Source: Oscillospiraceae bacterium
GTDB taxonomy: Bacteria; Bacillota; Clostridia; Lachnospirales; Lachnospiraceae
Assembly: GCA_021771715.1 (NCBI GenBank)
Contig: JAETOO010000001.1
Span: 248,001-312,000 of the forward strand
DNA: 64,000 nt
Direction of reading: 5' to 3'
Position numbers and translations under genes: made by a program. Position 1 is the stretch's first letter. Each line of letters begins with the position of its first letter. Below the pieces are notes generated by a model. It was not told where the DNA came from. It made no database searches and worked only from the letters and a program-made list of their open reading frames with translations. Positions 15,666-23,879 of the stretch are shown in pieces.

Positions 15666-16684
15666 ACTTCGGCCGACTCCTTCTCCACATCCGGTTCCAT
15701 CACCGCGGCGGCCTGGATCGTCGTCTCGCGGATCAGCGCTTTCACCCGCTCCTCCATGTCCACATCCGCATTCATCGTCTCGCGGACAATGTACTGCGGG
15801 GTATTGTTCAGGATCAGGATAATTTTTCCGAGGTATTCCCCGATGATCCCGAGCACCATCAGGACAAGGCCGAGCATCACGACCATCACGCACAGCGTCG
15901 ACGACCAGCCGACCGGGATATCCGGGTAGATCAGCTTGTTGATAATCACAAGGATCGCAATGATCACTCCCGCAACCGCCGAGCACACTCCGAGGAAGAA
16001 GGATACCCGCAGCGGGATCACAGAGAAATTCCAGTAGCGAAGCCAGAGGTTGATCAATTTTTTCAGGGTATAGCCCGAGGTGCCGACTTCGCGCTTGAAG
16101 TGCTCGACCGGAACATTTCCGATATTATGAGTCACGCGGTAAAAAATCCCGTCTATGTAGGGGTTGAAGCTCTCGTACTTTACGACTTCCTGCTGCACCG
16201 CCCGCGTGATGATCCAGAAATTGCTCGAGACAATCTCCTTTGGCCGGTTCAGCATGATGCGCGAGGTCACCTCGTTCAGCTTGCTCGTCAGATTCTTCGC
16301 CCACGAGTTTTTCTTCTGCGGGTAGGTCCCGTAGACGAGGTCGTACCCCTCCTCGATCTTGTGAATCAGCTTGAACATTTGCGACGGATGCGTCTGCATG
16401 TCGTCATCCATCCCGAGCACATACTCTCCCTTCGCGTAGTGCAACGCCGCCATCAGCGCATTGTGCTGCCCGAAATTCCGCATCAGATTCACGCCGCGGA
16501 CGTTCGGATACTGCTCTCCGAGCCGTTTGATCTCCGCGTACGTGCCATCGGTCGAGCCGTCGTTGACCAGCACAAACTCGCACGTGTAGCCCTCATTTTT
16601 CTCGAACTCTGCCATCACCAGCTCGACGACCTTGCGGATCGTCTTCTCCGAATAATAGCAGGGAATCACAACTGAAACCGTCAT
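15629..16684 (-). CDS. Family 2 glycosyltransferase, polyprenyl-phosphate type (ArnC/GtrB-like)
   Basis: The 351-residue protein starts MTVSVVIPCYYSEKTIRKVV and carries the GT-A motifs FVLVNDGSTDGTY (about 39-51), and VLGMDDDMQTHPSQM (DxD-type metal site, about 89-103), then two membrane segments at about 230-255 and 268-295 as in ArnC, GtrB and dolichyl-phosphate mannose synthase relatives. These enzymes move a sugar from a nucleotide to undecaprenyl phosphate on the inner face of the membrane. GGGAG precedes the ATG. A Lys/Ala/Glu-rich tail (last 25 residues) belongs to a tandem-repeat array. Its partners downstream are an ATP-grasp ligase and two flippase-like subunits. Confidence 0.87.
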   Translation of the reverse strand: MTVSVVIPCYYSEKTIRKVVELVMAEFEKNEGYTCEFVLVNDGSTDGTYAEIKRLGEQYPNVRGVNLMRNFGQHNALMAALHYAKGEYVLGMDDDMQTHPSQMFKLIHKIEEGYDLVYGTYPQKKNSWAKNLTSKLNEVTSRIMLNRPKEIVSSNFWIITRAVQQEVVKYESFNPYIDGIFYRVTHNIGNVPVEHFKREVGTSGYTLKKLINLWLRYWNFSVIPLRVSFFLGVCSAVAGVIIAILVIINKLIYPDIPVGWSSTLCVMVVMLGLVLMVLGIIGEYLGKIILILNNTPQYIVRETMNADVDMEERVKALIRETTIQAAAVMEPDVEKESAEVKKSAVEKGQPR

Positions 16685-16950
16685 TTTTCTCTCCCTGTAT
16701 AATATGATGATGTTGTTGGGGTCAAATAAAATTTTTGCTGTGAATTTCGTCTTTCTTGCGCACATTTTCCAAACGATTAATGCAATTTAAGTAAATTCCT
16801 TTATTTGCCCCTGACATCATAGTATCTATGACACTTTTGCCGCAGCGTCGGTCTCCAAAGCCCGGAAATTTGCATCAAACGGATAAACCGTACTGTCATC
16901 TTCCCGGCTTCTTTGCATGGCCATAGTTACAGTTAAACCATATCCGCTCT
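16685..16950. other. Spacer between glycosyltransferase and PLP enzyme genes
   Basis: About 265 bp with no gene. On the minus strand TTGACC (16720-16725), 17 bp, TTATAC (16697-16702) resembles a promoter, but transcription would begin about at the ribosome binding site of the glycosyltransferase, so its role is doubtful. Confidence 0.3.
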
Positions 16951-17904
16951 TCAGATATGCGTCAGATAATCAAAGAACAGCGGTGTCCCGCCGGTGTGCA
17001 GGAACAGGATCCTGCTGCCCGTGATTCCTGCCTCTCTCAGGTACTCGGTCATCCCCCAGAACGCCTTGCCCGTGTAGATCGGGTCAAGCGGGATGCTGTT
17101 TGTGACGTACTGCTCCCGGATCACCCGCTCGATCCGCTCATCGTACCTGCCATAGCCCTCCTGCCGGTACGCATCGAGCAGCCGAATCTCCTCCTGGTAG
17201 CCCGCAGGCAGCTCTGCTCCTCTTCGCGCAAAATAATCGCGGATGCCGCCGTCGATCACTTCGCGCGCCCGCTTAGTCTCCCGCGAGGAGATCATGACAC
17301 CGAAAATCCGCTTGCGATCCCCGACGAGCAGATGTCCGCAGATCAGACCGGTCTGTGTCGCTCCTGTGCCCGACGGACAGAACATCGCGTCAAACTCCCA
17401 CCCCTGCTCTGCCTCATATGCCCGGATCTCTGCGTAGGCGTCCGCGTAGGCTGCCGCAGCCGTGCCCTCATTTCCGACGCCGAACTTATTTCCATATATA
17501 TAGTAGGGCTTCCCGCCCCTGGCCGTGATGTCTCCCATCACGCGCTCCACGGTCTGCGCGATCTCACTCTTTTTGCAGTGCACGATCCTCGTCCCGGTCC
17601 AGTCGATCAGGTACGTGTTGTTGGTCGCCGCATCCTCCTCCCCGTCCTCGTGGGAACAGATCATGACACAGCCCGTCCCGCGGCTCGCACAGAGATTCGA
17701 GAGCACGCGGCACAGGTTCGAATGCCTGCTGCCGTAGATGATCATCGTGTCGCAGCCCTTCGCCGCCATATCCGCATAGAACGCTTCCGAAATCCGCACC
17801 TTATTGCCTCCGATGGAGAACGGCAGCAGGTCGTCCCGCTTGATGTACAGCTCATTCCCGTCCCCGGATGTCGTCTTTAACCTCTGAATCACTGTCGCTG
17901 CCAT
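16951..17904 (-). CDS. D-cysteine desulfhydrase / ACC deaminase family PLP enzyme
   Basis: The 317-residue protein is a fold-type II PLP enzyme. It starts near IQRLKTTSGDGNELYIKRDDLL and has the PLP-lysine motif SIGGNKVRISEAFYADM (about 31-47), and the phosphate-binding FCPSGTGATQTGL (about 175-187). It groups with D-cysteine desulfhydrase and 1-aminocyclopropane-1-carboxylate deaminase; either activity (D-cysteine to pyruvate, sulfide and ammonia, or ring opening of ACC) is possible and cannot be resolved by reading. AAGGAG lies before the ATG and a good promoter is at 17997-18025. It appears monocistronic. Confidence 0.85.
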   Translation of the reverse strand: MAATVIQRLKTTSGDGNELYIKRDDLLPFSIGGNKVRISEAFYADMAAKGCDTMIIYGSRHSNLCRVLSNLCASRGTGCVMICSHEDGEEDAATNNTYLIDWTGTRIVHCKKSEIAQTVERVMGDITARGGKPYYIYGNKFGVGNEGTAAAAYADAYAEIRAYEAEQGWEFDAMFCPSGTGATQTGLICGHLLVGDRKRIFGVMISSRETKRAREVIDGGIRDYFARRGAELPAGYQEEIRLLDAYRQEGYGRYDERIERVIREQYVTNSIPLDPIYTGKAFWGMTEYLREAGITGSRILFLHTGGTPLFFDYLTHI

Positions 17905-17996
17905 AGAATACGCTCCTTATCACATTTCCCGTGCCGTATGTTGCCAGGAAAGAAAGGCATTTGTCGCCTTTGCACGAAAAATCTACTTCCCGTATG

Positions 17997-18025
17997 ATTA
18001 TAAAGCATTTCCCGGCATGGCGCAA
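17997..18025 (-). promoter_or_regulatory. Sigma-A-type promoter of the D-cysteine desulfhydrase-like gene
   Basis: Minus strand TTGCGC (18020-18025), 17-bp spacer, TATAAT (17997-18002), giving a leader of roughly 85 nt. Confidence 0.75.
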
Positions 18026-18119
18026 TACACATTTCTACTTGAGCTTCCGCAGTTCTTCCCACAGAGCCACTCATCGCCGACGCCCACTATACACCGTTTC
18101 CAAAAACTACCAAAAATAC

Positions 18120-18155
18120 AAAAATATCCCCGGCGGCTTTAAATGCTCACCGGGG
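18120..18155 (-). terminator. Intrinsic terminator after the Rpn-like gene
   Basis: CCCCGG (18128-18133) and CCGGGG (18150-18155) form a stem; on the minus strand it is followed by ATATTTTTG. It lies 15 bp beyond the stop codon of the Rpn-like nuclease gene. Confidence 0.75.
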
Positions 18156-18170
18156 TGAATCCAGACAACA

Positions 18171-19121
18171 CTATTTATTTAGCTTGCTGGCATATTTGGC
18201 TTTCTCATTTTCCGGCACCTTCAATGCTGCCATCGCCTGCTCCGCCGTCAGCTTCAGTGTATCCATCAGGTTCTCTATGGCTCTCAGCATACCTATCTCA
18301 ATCCCTTTCTCCTCTACACCTTTACTCAGGTTACACATGCTCAGCACCTCACTCTCCAATGTTTTTGTCATCTCAATATCAAAATCTTCCTGCAGGATTT
18401 TCTTTTTTTCTTCCGGCTCCTTCTCAGAAGAAAGAAGAACATCCAGTAATTTTAGTATGCCGGTATATTTTTCATCTCCGGAATGCCCGAGACAGATCAT
18501 GACTGCTGTAAGCAGGTCATAGTCTGACTTTCTCTCTTTCACCTCTCCAATCAGGTTTTCCTCCTGCATCGTATATCGTGTTACAGTATTTTCCCGGTAT
18601 TTTGGCGGATTTGCGCATATCCAAATCGAATAGACCTTTTTAATCTTCTCATAATGGGAATCGGTGAACTCCACCCCATACTGCGACGAAACCATACGGC
18701 TGCAATAATAGATTCCCCTTTTGACGATCGGATATCCGGGATAAAAGTCATTCTGGGCCTCCACATTTATGATCAACCTTATCATTTCTCCGGTCTGCGG
18801 AGCGGTTGCATAAAAACGGATATCATAGGTAACCGTCCCTTCCTTTATGGTACTGTCCTCCGTTTTTGCTCCTTTAATCTGCTCGCCGCTGCTGTCCGTC
18901 TCTTCATCCGAATGTACCGCTGCCTGTGCGATTTGTGGTTCACCTTCTATATAGTTCTGCGCAATCTCATTTATGGCAAAATCCCGGTATTCTTCCATGC
19001 AGCTCTTCATGATCCATGCAAGGATGATCTTGTTGGCAAGCAGTCGTTTACAGGCTGCATCGTAAGCTGCCTTATCTCCAGCTGCTGTAATACTTTTTGC
19101 AAGTGTATTTTCAACCTCCAT
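18171..19121 (-). CDS. Rpn/PD-(D/E)XK family nuclease (transposase-like, PDDEXK_2 type)
   Basis: The product of about 316 residues matches Rpn family recombination-promoting nuclease/PD-(D/E)XK transposase-like proteins: a conserved N-terminal helix region ANKIILAWIMKSCMEEYRDF, then YDIRF with the acidic residue and LIINVEAQNDF, where the usual E-x-K is E-x-Q (VEAQ), as common in this family. The C-terminal half is helical with a Glu/Lys-rich tail. These proteins are numerous in gut Clostridia and promote recA-independent recombination in the best studied case. The ATG at 19121 is chosen for its AAGGA; a GTG at 19190 would add 23 residues. Base composition is more AT-rich than its neighbours, suggesting acquisition. 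Confidence 0.78.
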   Translation of the reverse strand: MEVENTLAKSITAAGDKAAYDAACKRLLANKIILAWIMKSCMEEYRDFAINEIAQNYIEGEPQIAQAAVHSDEETDSSGEQIKGAKTEDSTIKEGTVTYDIRFYATAPQTGEMIRLIINVEAQNDFYPGYPIVKRGIYYCSRMVSSQYGVEFTDSHYEKIKKVYSIWICANPPKYRENTVTRYTMQEENLIGEVKERKSDYDLLTAVMICLGHSGDEKYTGILKLLDVLLSSEKEPEEKKKILQEDFDIEMTKTLESEVLSMCNLSKGVEEKGIEIGMLRAIENLMDTLKLTAEQAMAALKVPENEKAKYASKLNK

Positions 19122-19255
19122 CCGCTGCACATCCTTCCTGGCTTTCCTGTTCTTGAGTCCATCATACCACGGATCTCCCAGATATTCCACAGCTTATTAT
19201 TCAAGAAAATCGAAACCATTTCCGAATCAAAAGAGTACTTCAATGTAAGGAAGAA

Positions 19256-19292
19256 GCCGCCGCGGAAGCATCCTTCTGCCTCCCGCGGCGGC
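19256..19292 (-). terminator. Intrinsic terminator after the GH18 gene
   Basis: GCCGCCGCGG (19256-19265) and CCGCGGCGGC (19283-19292) form a perfect 10-bp GC-rich stem; the minus strand then continues with T-rich TTCTTCCTT. It lies 10 bp after the stop codon of the GH18 gene. Confidence 0.8.
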
Positions 19293-19301
19293 CGTTCGCC
19301 A

Positions 19302-21002
19302 TTATGCAATATTCTCACTGATCACAGTCCACACCCAGTCCTGCTCATTGCCGAGCACCCAGGCGGCGATGCCGCCGAGGTCGTACTGCTTTACGAGCGA
19401 CGCGCGCGCGGTCACGGAGGCCTCATCCTCGATCCAGATCTGGCAGAGCTTGCCCTCCGCGTTCGTCCACTCCCCGTACTGCTGTCCCGTCGACTCGTCC
19501 AGCGAGGTCGTCACGCCGTTCTGGGCGAGCACCTGCTGCGCGCCGTCCATGCCGAGCGCCTCGCTCGTGACGCTCGTCGTGCCGTCCGAGAGCGTCTCGG
19601 TGTACCAGAGCCGCGTGTAGAACGGGATGCCGCTGACCAACTTCTCCTTGGGCACCTCGGTCAGCATATTCTCGATTCCCGTGGTCTCAAAGCTCATCGA
19701 CGCCACGGTCCCCGCCAGCTCGCAGCCCGCATAGTGCTCGTCATAGCCCATCACCATCACGTAGTCGCACACGACGCCCAGCTCTCTTCGGTTGTAATGC
19801 CGCGAAAAATCCATCGGCACCGGCACGTCCACAGACAGGATAATCCCGTTCTTCCTGCACAGGATCGACAGCTCGCGCATGAACTGCACGTAGTCGTAGC
19901 CCGCCTCCTGCGCAATCCCCTCAAAGTCAATGTTGATCCCGTCGAAGCCGAGCTCCTGCGCCTGCGCGACCAGGTAATTCTGCACCTTCTGCCGCGCCGC
20001 GCGCGAGGAAAGCAGCGTCGTGGTGCTCACGTCCGGGCTGAAATTGCTGATCAGAGCCCAGACCTGCATATTCTTCGCGTGCGCCTCCTCGACGTATGCG
20101 GCACTCGCGAAGGAATCAATCTCCCCGGTATTGTCCTTCAGATAGTACCAGGTCGGCGAGATCACATTCACCCCGGACACATTCGCCGTGTCCTGCGCAA
20201 ACTGGCTGTTCATCTCGGGGTAATTGATCTGATGCCACACAAGATTCACCCTCCCGTCGACGTGGATGCTCGTGTATTCCGGCTCCGTGTAGTACGTCTC
20301 CCGCACCGTCTGCGCGACTCCCTTCAGACGACCGTTCTTCACGTAACCGATATAGCCGTCCGGCGTGAGGATCCGCGACCAGTTCTCCATCTGCTCCAGC
20401 ACGGTGACGATCGTCCCCTTTGACACCTCGGTCAGGATCGGACTCTTAATCCCGCCCTGGTAGCGCACTGCGGTGTCCCGTTTCATCTCCGCCGTCGTGA
20501 TCTCCGTGCTGCCGTGTGTGATCACGACGCGCGACGGCGCATCGAACACCTCGCACTTCAGATTCGAATACTGCTGCATAAAGTTCATCGAAAGGAACAT
20601 GCCTGACGATGTCGTCTTCAAAATCTCATACCCCGCGTCGAAGCTCTCCCCGTCCACCGTGTAGGCCGGGCTGTTCGGCGCAATCTCAAAGATCTGTGTC
20701 GGCGTCGCAAAGAGCAGAAGCCCCACGGACGCGTCCCAGTGAAACCTCGCATTCAGATCACGCTGCACCAGCGTGTAATCAATGTAAACATTCCCCTCAA
20801 AAATCAAAGCGCGCTCCGTGGCGACGTGATCCTCCACCACAACTGCCGCCTCATTCTCCCCGAGCCCGCCGAAATACTCCTCCCATCTCATGTGCTCCCG
20901 CGACGGCATGAATTTGATCACGCAGACCACTGCGATCGCCAGCAGGCCGCTCCCTGCGAGCAGTGCCCCGAGCAGTCTGAACCGTCTTCTCTTATCTTTC
21001 AT
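19302..21002 (-). CDS. Secreted/membrane-anchored GH18 family glycosidase with SH3-like domain
   Basis: The 566-residue protein has an N-terminal signal anchor (about residues 9-28), a copper-amine-oxidase-like/SH3-type region (about 60-230, including VSKGTIVTVLEQ and TPDGYIGYVKNG) and a C-terminal GH18 barrel from about 250. The catalytic signature DGINIDFEG (about 355-363) has the DxxDxDxE acidic residues intact. Related proteins include the spore-cortex enzymes YaaH/SleL that hydrolyse N-acetylglucosamine-containing glycans, so a role in the cell wall or spore cortex is plausible. A promoter is seen at 21080-21107. Confidence 0.87.
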   Translation of the reverse strand: MKDKRRRFRLLGALLAGSGLLAIAVVCVIKFMPSREHMRWEEYFGGLGENEAAVVVEDHVATERALIFEGNVYIDYTLVQRDLNARFHWDASVGLLLFATPTQIFEIAPNSPAYTVDGESFDAGYEILKTTSSGMFLSMNFMQQYSNLKCEVFDAPSRVVITHGSTEITTAEMKRDTAVRYQGGIKSPILTEVSKGTIVTVLEQMENWSRILTPDGYIGYVKNGRLKGVAQTVRETYYTEPEYTSIHVDGRVNLVWHQINYPEMNSQFAQDTANVSGVNVISPTWYYLKDNTGEIDSFASAAYVEEAHAKNMQVWALISNFSPDVSTTTLLSSRAARQKVQNYLVAQAQELGFDGINIDFEGIAQEAGYDYVQFMRELSILCRKNGIILSVDVPVPMDFSRHYNRRELGVVCDYVMVMGYDEHYAGCELAGTVASMSFETTGIENMLTEVPKEKLVSGIPFYTRLWYTETLSDGTTSVTSEALGMDGAQQVLAQNGVTTSLDESTGQQYGEWTNAEGKLCQIWIEDEASVTARASLVKQYDLGGIAAWVLGNEQDWVWTVISENIA

Positions 21003-21079
21003 TGCTGTACCTCCCCATTGTTCTGAAATCCTGTGTCATGCTGATTCCTATGCACCGGTCTGGCCTGCATATGCCCGTC

Positions 21080-21107
21080 ATTATAACAGTTCTTTCAGAA
21101 ATCGTCA
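21080..21107 (-). promoter_or_regulatory. Promoter of the GH18 gene
   Basis: On the minus strand TGACGA (21102-21107), 16-bp spacer, TATAAT (21080-21085) with an extended TGTTATAAT. It sits about 80 bp upstream of the start. Confidence 0.6.
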
Positions 21108-21285
21108 TTAGCTTCCGCGGATATTTATAAAAAAAATAAGAAACTGCACCGCTGGGAACCGCAGGCAAAGGCTGTTCTCCTTTCCTTATAAGTATCCTCG
21201 CATACAGACACCACGCTGACCCTAAGGAAAAAACTGTCCGTGATATATTTTTATGTGATGTCTCATATGTTCATAATGATTTTAC

Positions 21286-21314
21286 TTGCGTTCAAAATAG
21301 AAATTGATTATAAT
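21286..21314 (+). promoter_or_regulatory. Upstream sigma-A promoter of mecA
   Basis: TTGCGT (21286-21291), exactly 17 bp, TATAAT (21309-21314). It would give a leader of about 260 nt. The rest of the 579-bp divergent spacer 21003-21581 is AT-rich and shows no gene. Confidence 0.65.
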
Positions 21315-21514
21315 GCGTAAAAAGAAGCTGTGAAAGGATGTCCGGAGACGGAAGTACAGCGTTCCTTTGGCGATGGCGGTGTGCATCCCTCCTTTCTGTT
21401 TTCCGTATATCCTTTCTGTTGCCTATTATATATAATATGAGTCCGATTTGCAAGTGTTTTTTCAACTTTTATACAGGATTCCCAGCGTTTTTTTGCCGGG
21501 AGTCTCTCATTCGC

Positions 21515-21544
21515 TTTACAGATCTGCGAAAATCAGTGTATACT
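21515..21544 (+). promoter_or_regulatory. Proximal promoter of mecA
   Basis: TTTACA (21515-21520), 18 bp, TATACT (21539-21544), about 37 bp before the ATG of mecA. Confidence 0.65.
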
Positions 21545-21581
21545 GATAAGGTAAAAGGGACTTAGGTAAGGATGTGAGAAA

Positions 21582-22364
21582 ATGAAGATAGAAAAAATTA
21601 ATGACCGGCAAATTCGCTGCACCCTGACAAAGGAGGATCTGGCCAACCGCGAGATCAAGCTGAGCGAGCTGGCCTATGGTTCAGATAAAGCAAAGGCGCT
21701 GTTTCAGGATATGATGCAGGTAGCTGCCGAGGATTTTGGATTTGAGGCGGACGACATGCCGCTCGTGATCGAGGCGATTCCCGTGTCGATGGACGCAATC
21801 GTGCTCATCATCACGAAGGTGGACGATCCGGAGGAGCTCGACACCCGGTTCGCACGGTTCTCCCCGGAGGCGGAGGGCTCAGGCGGTGATTTCTCCTTCT
21901 CCGATCTGAAACATAAGATCGAGGGCGCCGACGATGTCCTCGGGCTGATTAAAAAAATCTCCGAGGCCAAGAAGCGTGCCGCAAAGGACGCCGCAGGGAA
22001 CGGCACAGCCAAGCCGCAGCAGAGCTCTGCCGGCCAGGAGTCTGCCTCCGACGACGAGGATCTGCGGAATCTGACGCGCCTCTACCTGTTCCACTCGCTC
22101 GACGACGCCATCCGCGCCGCCGCGGTGCTCGGCTCCGTCTACGACGGCCCGAACGCCCTCTACAAGAACCCGGAGAACGGCCAGTACTATCTGATCCTCA
22201 AAAAGGCCACCAGCTCCGCCGAGCAGTTCAACAAGGTCTGCAACGTGCTCTCAGAATACGCCGTCTCCTGCAAGTTCACGCTGGGTATGGACGCCTACTT
22301 TGCAGAGCACATGGAGGTCATCCTCGCAGAAAAGGCACTGCAGAATCTGTTTCTTCTGAGCTGA
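21582..22364 (+). CDS. mecA: Adaptor protein MecA
   Basis: The 260-residue protein has the MecA layout: N-terminal substrate-binding domain MKIEKINDRQIRCTLTKEDL with DDMPLVIEAIPVSMDAIVLI (about 59-78), an acidic Ser/Gly-rich linker (about 95-160) and a C-terminal domain FHSLDDAIRAAAVLGSVYDG (about 170-189) that binds ClpC. MecA delivers proteins to the ClpCP protease; in Bacillus it controls competence and adaptor-mediated turnover. It is monocistronic, with two promoter candidates and a terminator at 22441-22482. Start context is AAGGATGTGAG. Confidence 0.93.
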   Translation: MKIEKINDRQIRCTLTKEDLANREIKLSELAYGSDKAKALFQDMMQVAAEDFGFEADDMPLVIEAIPVSMDAIVLIITKVDDPEELDTRFARFSPEAEGSGGDFSFSDLKHKIEGADDVLGLIKKISEAKKRAAKDAAGNGTAKPQQSSAGQESASDDEDLRNLTRLYLFHSLDDAIRAAAVLGSVYDGPNALYKNPENGQYYLILKKATSSAEQFNKVCNVLSEYAVSCKFTLGMDAYFAEHMEVILAEKALQNLFLLS

Positions 22365-22440
22365 CAGCCTGCGGAGATCCTTTTTCGGGATGTTTTAATG
22401 CAAATACATCTGTCCTCCATTCTTATAGGAAATTCTTCTA

Positions 22441-22482
22441 AAAATACCGTGGTCGCCGTAAAAATGGCTGCCACGGTATTTT
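22441..22482 (+). terminator. Intrinsic terminator of mecA
   Basis: AAAATACCGTGG (from 22441) pairs with CCACGGTATTTT (ending 22482); the loop region is short and the stem ends in T residues on both strands, so it could also stop minus-strand transcription. Confidence 0.75.
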
Positions 22483-22658
22483 AATGTGAAACTGCTTTAT
22501 CAGATTTTTAAGGGCTGAAAATAGAGGGTACCGCAAAATGCGGCAAATCCACAATGACTGATATCCGTGCGATTGATCGTATACCAGTAGTGATAGTTGC
22601 CGGCAATTTGGCAACATACTTTTTGTGCTGTCAAGCGTTAGTTTGATCTGCTATTAAA

Positions 22659-22688
22659 GGTAGGCCGTTTCTCTGGCCTCCCGTTTTT
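22659..22688 (+). terminator. Second terminator-like hairpin in the convergent spacer
   Basis: GGTAGGCC (22659-22666) pairs with GGCCTCCC (22675-22682) with one mismatch, followed by GTTTTT. It lies 180 bp beyond the mecA terminator. The spacer 22365-22779 holds no convincing gene; why it ends with a second terminator-like element is unexplained. Confidence 0.5.
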
Positions 22689-22779
22689 ATATCTCAAATA
22701 TAGCGTATCCGGCAGAGAGTTGAAAGATGTTTTCGATGCGTTTTGCGGTTCAGGCGGTGATTATCCGGCCTCTATGCCC

Positions 22780-23343
22780 TCAAAATGTCAGATTCCAGCA
22801 TCTCAGCGCACGCTCGGTCTGCCAGATGCCACCGGTGGGGGTATGGCTGATCTTCAGTGAAACCTGAAGCACGTCCGCGCTCTCTGCGGATTGCTCCACA
22901 TGCAGATCTGTGATCGCACAGCCGCCGTAAAAGGATTCCGGATAGCTCCATACCTCTGCAGGCGCACCGGAATCTTCCGGGTACGCCAGTACCAGCTGTC
23001 CGTCGGCATCAATATACAGCTGCACTGCTCTGCCATCCGCATCCGTATACCAGAGTGTATCGCAGCCGCTTATCTGCCGGTCCGCTTCCGTTTCGCCCGC
23101 GCGGCTCGCGGTTTGAGCGGATTCTACTTCCAGGTTCTCCGCCGCCGCCAGCTCGTTTACAATCCGCCGCATCACAGCCTGGGAGACGGACTGTGCGCGG
23201 GCATTGCCCTCCAGGCGCACGAAAATCCGCGTGGACACCACCAGCACCGTCACGATCGCCGCGATCAGCACCGTCGTCAGCCCAAAGGCCACGATCACCT
23301 CCACCAGCGTAAAGCCGTCTCTCTTTTTCAGCAAGCTCCTCAT
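22780..23343 (-). CDS. Type IV pilin-like protein with prepilin cleavage motif
   Basis: The 187-residue protein begins MRSLLKKRDGFTLVEVIVAF: a short basic leader, Gly10 before the cleavage site, Phe at +1 and Glu at +5, followed by a hydrophobic helix to about residue 35. This is the class III signal read by prepilin peptidase. The C-terminal domain is not recognisable. AGGAGGTGG precedes the ATG at 23343. It ends a three-gene set with two other pilin-like genes (23487-24469), but no pilus ATPase, membrane platform or peptidase is in the window, so assembly proteins would have to be encoded elsewhere. Confidence 0.82.
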   Translation of the reverse strand: MRSLLKKRDGFTLVEVIVAFGLTTVLIAAIVTVLVVSTRIFVRLEGNARAQSVSQAVMRRIVNELAAAENLEVESAQTASRAGETEADRQISGCDTLWYTDADGRAVQLYIDADGQLVLAYPEDSGAPAEVWSYPESFYGGCAITDLHVEQSAESADVLQVSLKISHTPTGGIWQTERALRCWNLTF

Positions 23344-23486
23344 ACAGTCCACCTCCTCTCCACGCTTATCATAATCCGCATCTCCATAAAACGGCGACCA
23401 TCCTGACATCAAACAGCGGCTGTCCCGACATCGAGCAACCACCATTCTGACAGCGGACGAAACCTTCTGTCATGCCGCCAGAACGC

Positions 23487-23879
23487 TCACGGCACCGCAT
23501 AATAGCCAAAAGAAAGCACAGCGCCATCATCCTCCGCCGCGTTCTCCCATCCGGTGTACGCCGCCTCGATTCCAAATCGCCCTGATCCATCCTTTTCTAT
23601 AAAAGAGACTCGTTCTTTTTCGTTCTCCCTAGCAGCCGCACCACCAGTACCTGCCGCACTGCCTCCTGCCGACAGCTCCTCATAATAGCACTCCAATAGT
23701 CTCTGTGCCGCCTGGTCCATCCTGCGGGCCTCCTGCTCCAGCCGCAGGGAAATGCGGATTGCGCCGTAGAACATGGAAATCCCGATCAGCAAAATCACAA
23801 ATGCGCAGAGCACCGAGACGATCGTAAAGCCGCCGTTCCCGGCCAGCACACGTCTTATCTTCTTGACACACGCGCCCAT
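23487..23879 (-). CDS. Pilin-like protein with atypical +5 residue
   Basis: The 130-residue protein has the leader and helix of a prepilin: AGNGGFTIVSVLCAFVILL at about residues 13-31. Cleavage after Gly17 would put Phe at +1, but +5 is Ser rather than the near-invariant Glu. Pseudopilins lacking Glu+5 (GspK-type) exist and can sit at the tip of the fibre. The C-terminal half is Gly/Ala-rich. The start overlaps the upstream gene by 25 bp, so the genes are co-translated. Function is inferred only from the N-terminal motif. Confidence 0.7.
   Translation of the reverse strand: MGACVKKIRRVLAGNGGFTIVSVLCAFVILLIGISMFYGAIRISLRLEQEARRMDQAAQRLLECYYEELSAGGSAAGTGGAAARENEKERVSFIEKDGSGRFGIEAAYTGWENAAEDDGAVLSFGYYAVP

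Noticed and set aside
16697-16725. Promoter TTGACC-17-TTATAC for the glycosyltransferase
   Set aside because: Transcription would start at the ribosome binding site, leaving almost no leader; kept only as a note.
22520-22545. T-box-like sequence GGGTACCGC
   Set aside because: It lacks the TGG-ACC antiterminator context and no tRNA-related gene follows on the plus strand.
22500-22634. A 44-codon minus-strand frame with a Cys-rich peptide
   Set aside because: It begins with TTG without a ribosome binding site; I recognise no family and treat the region as noncoding.
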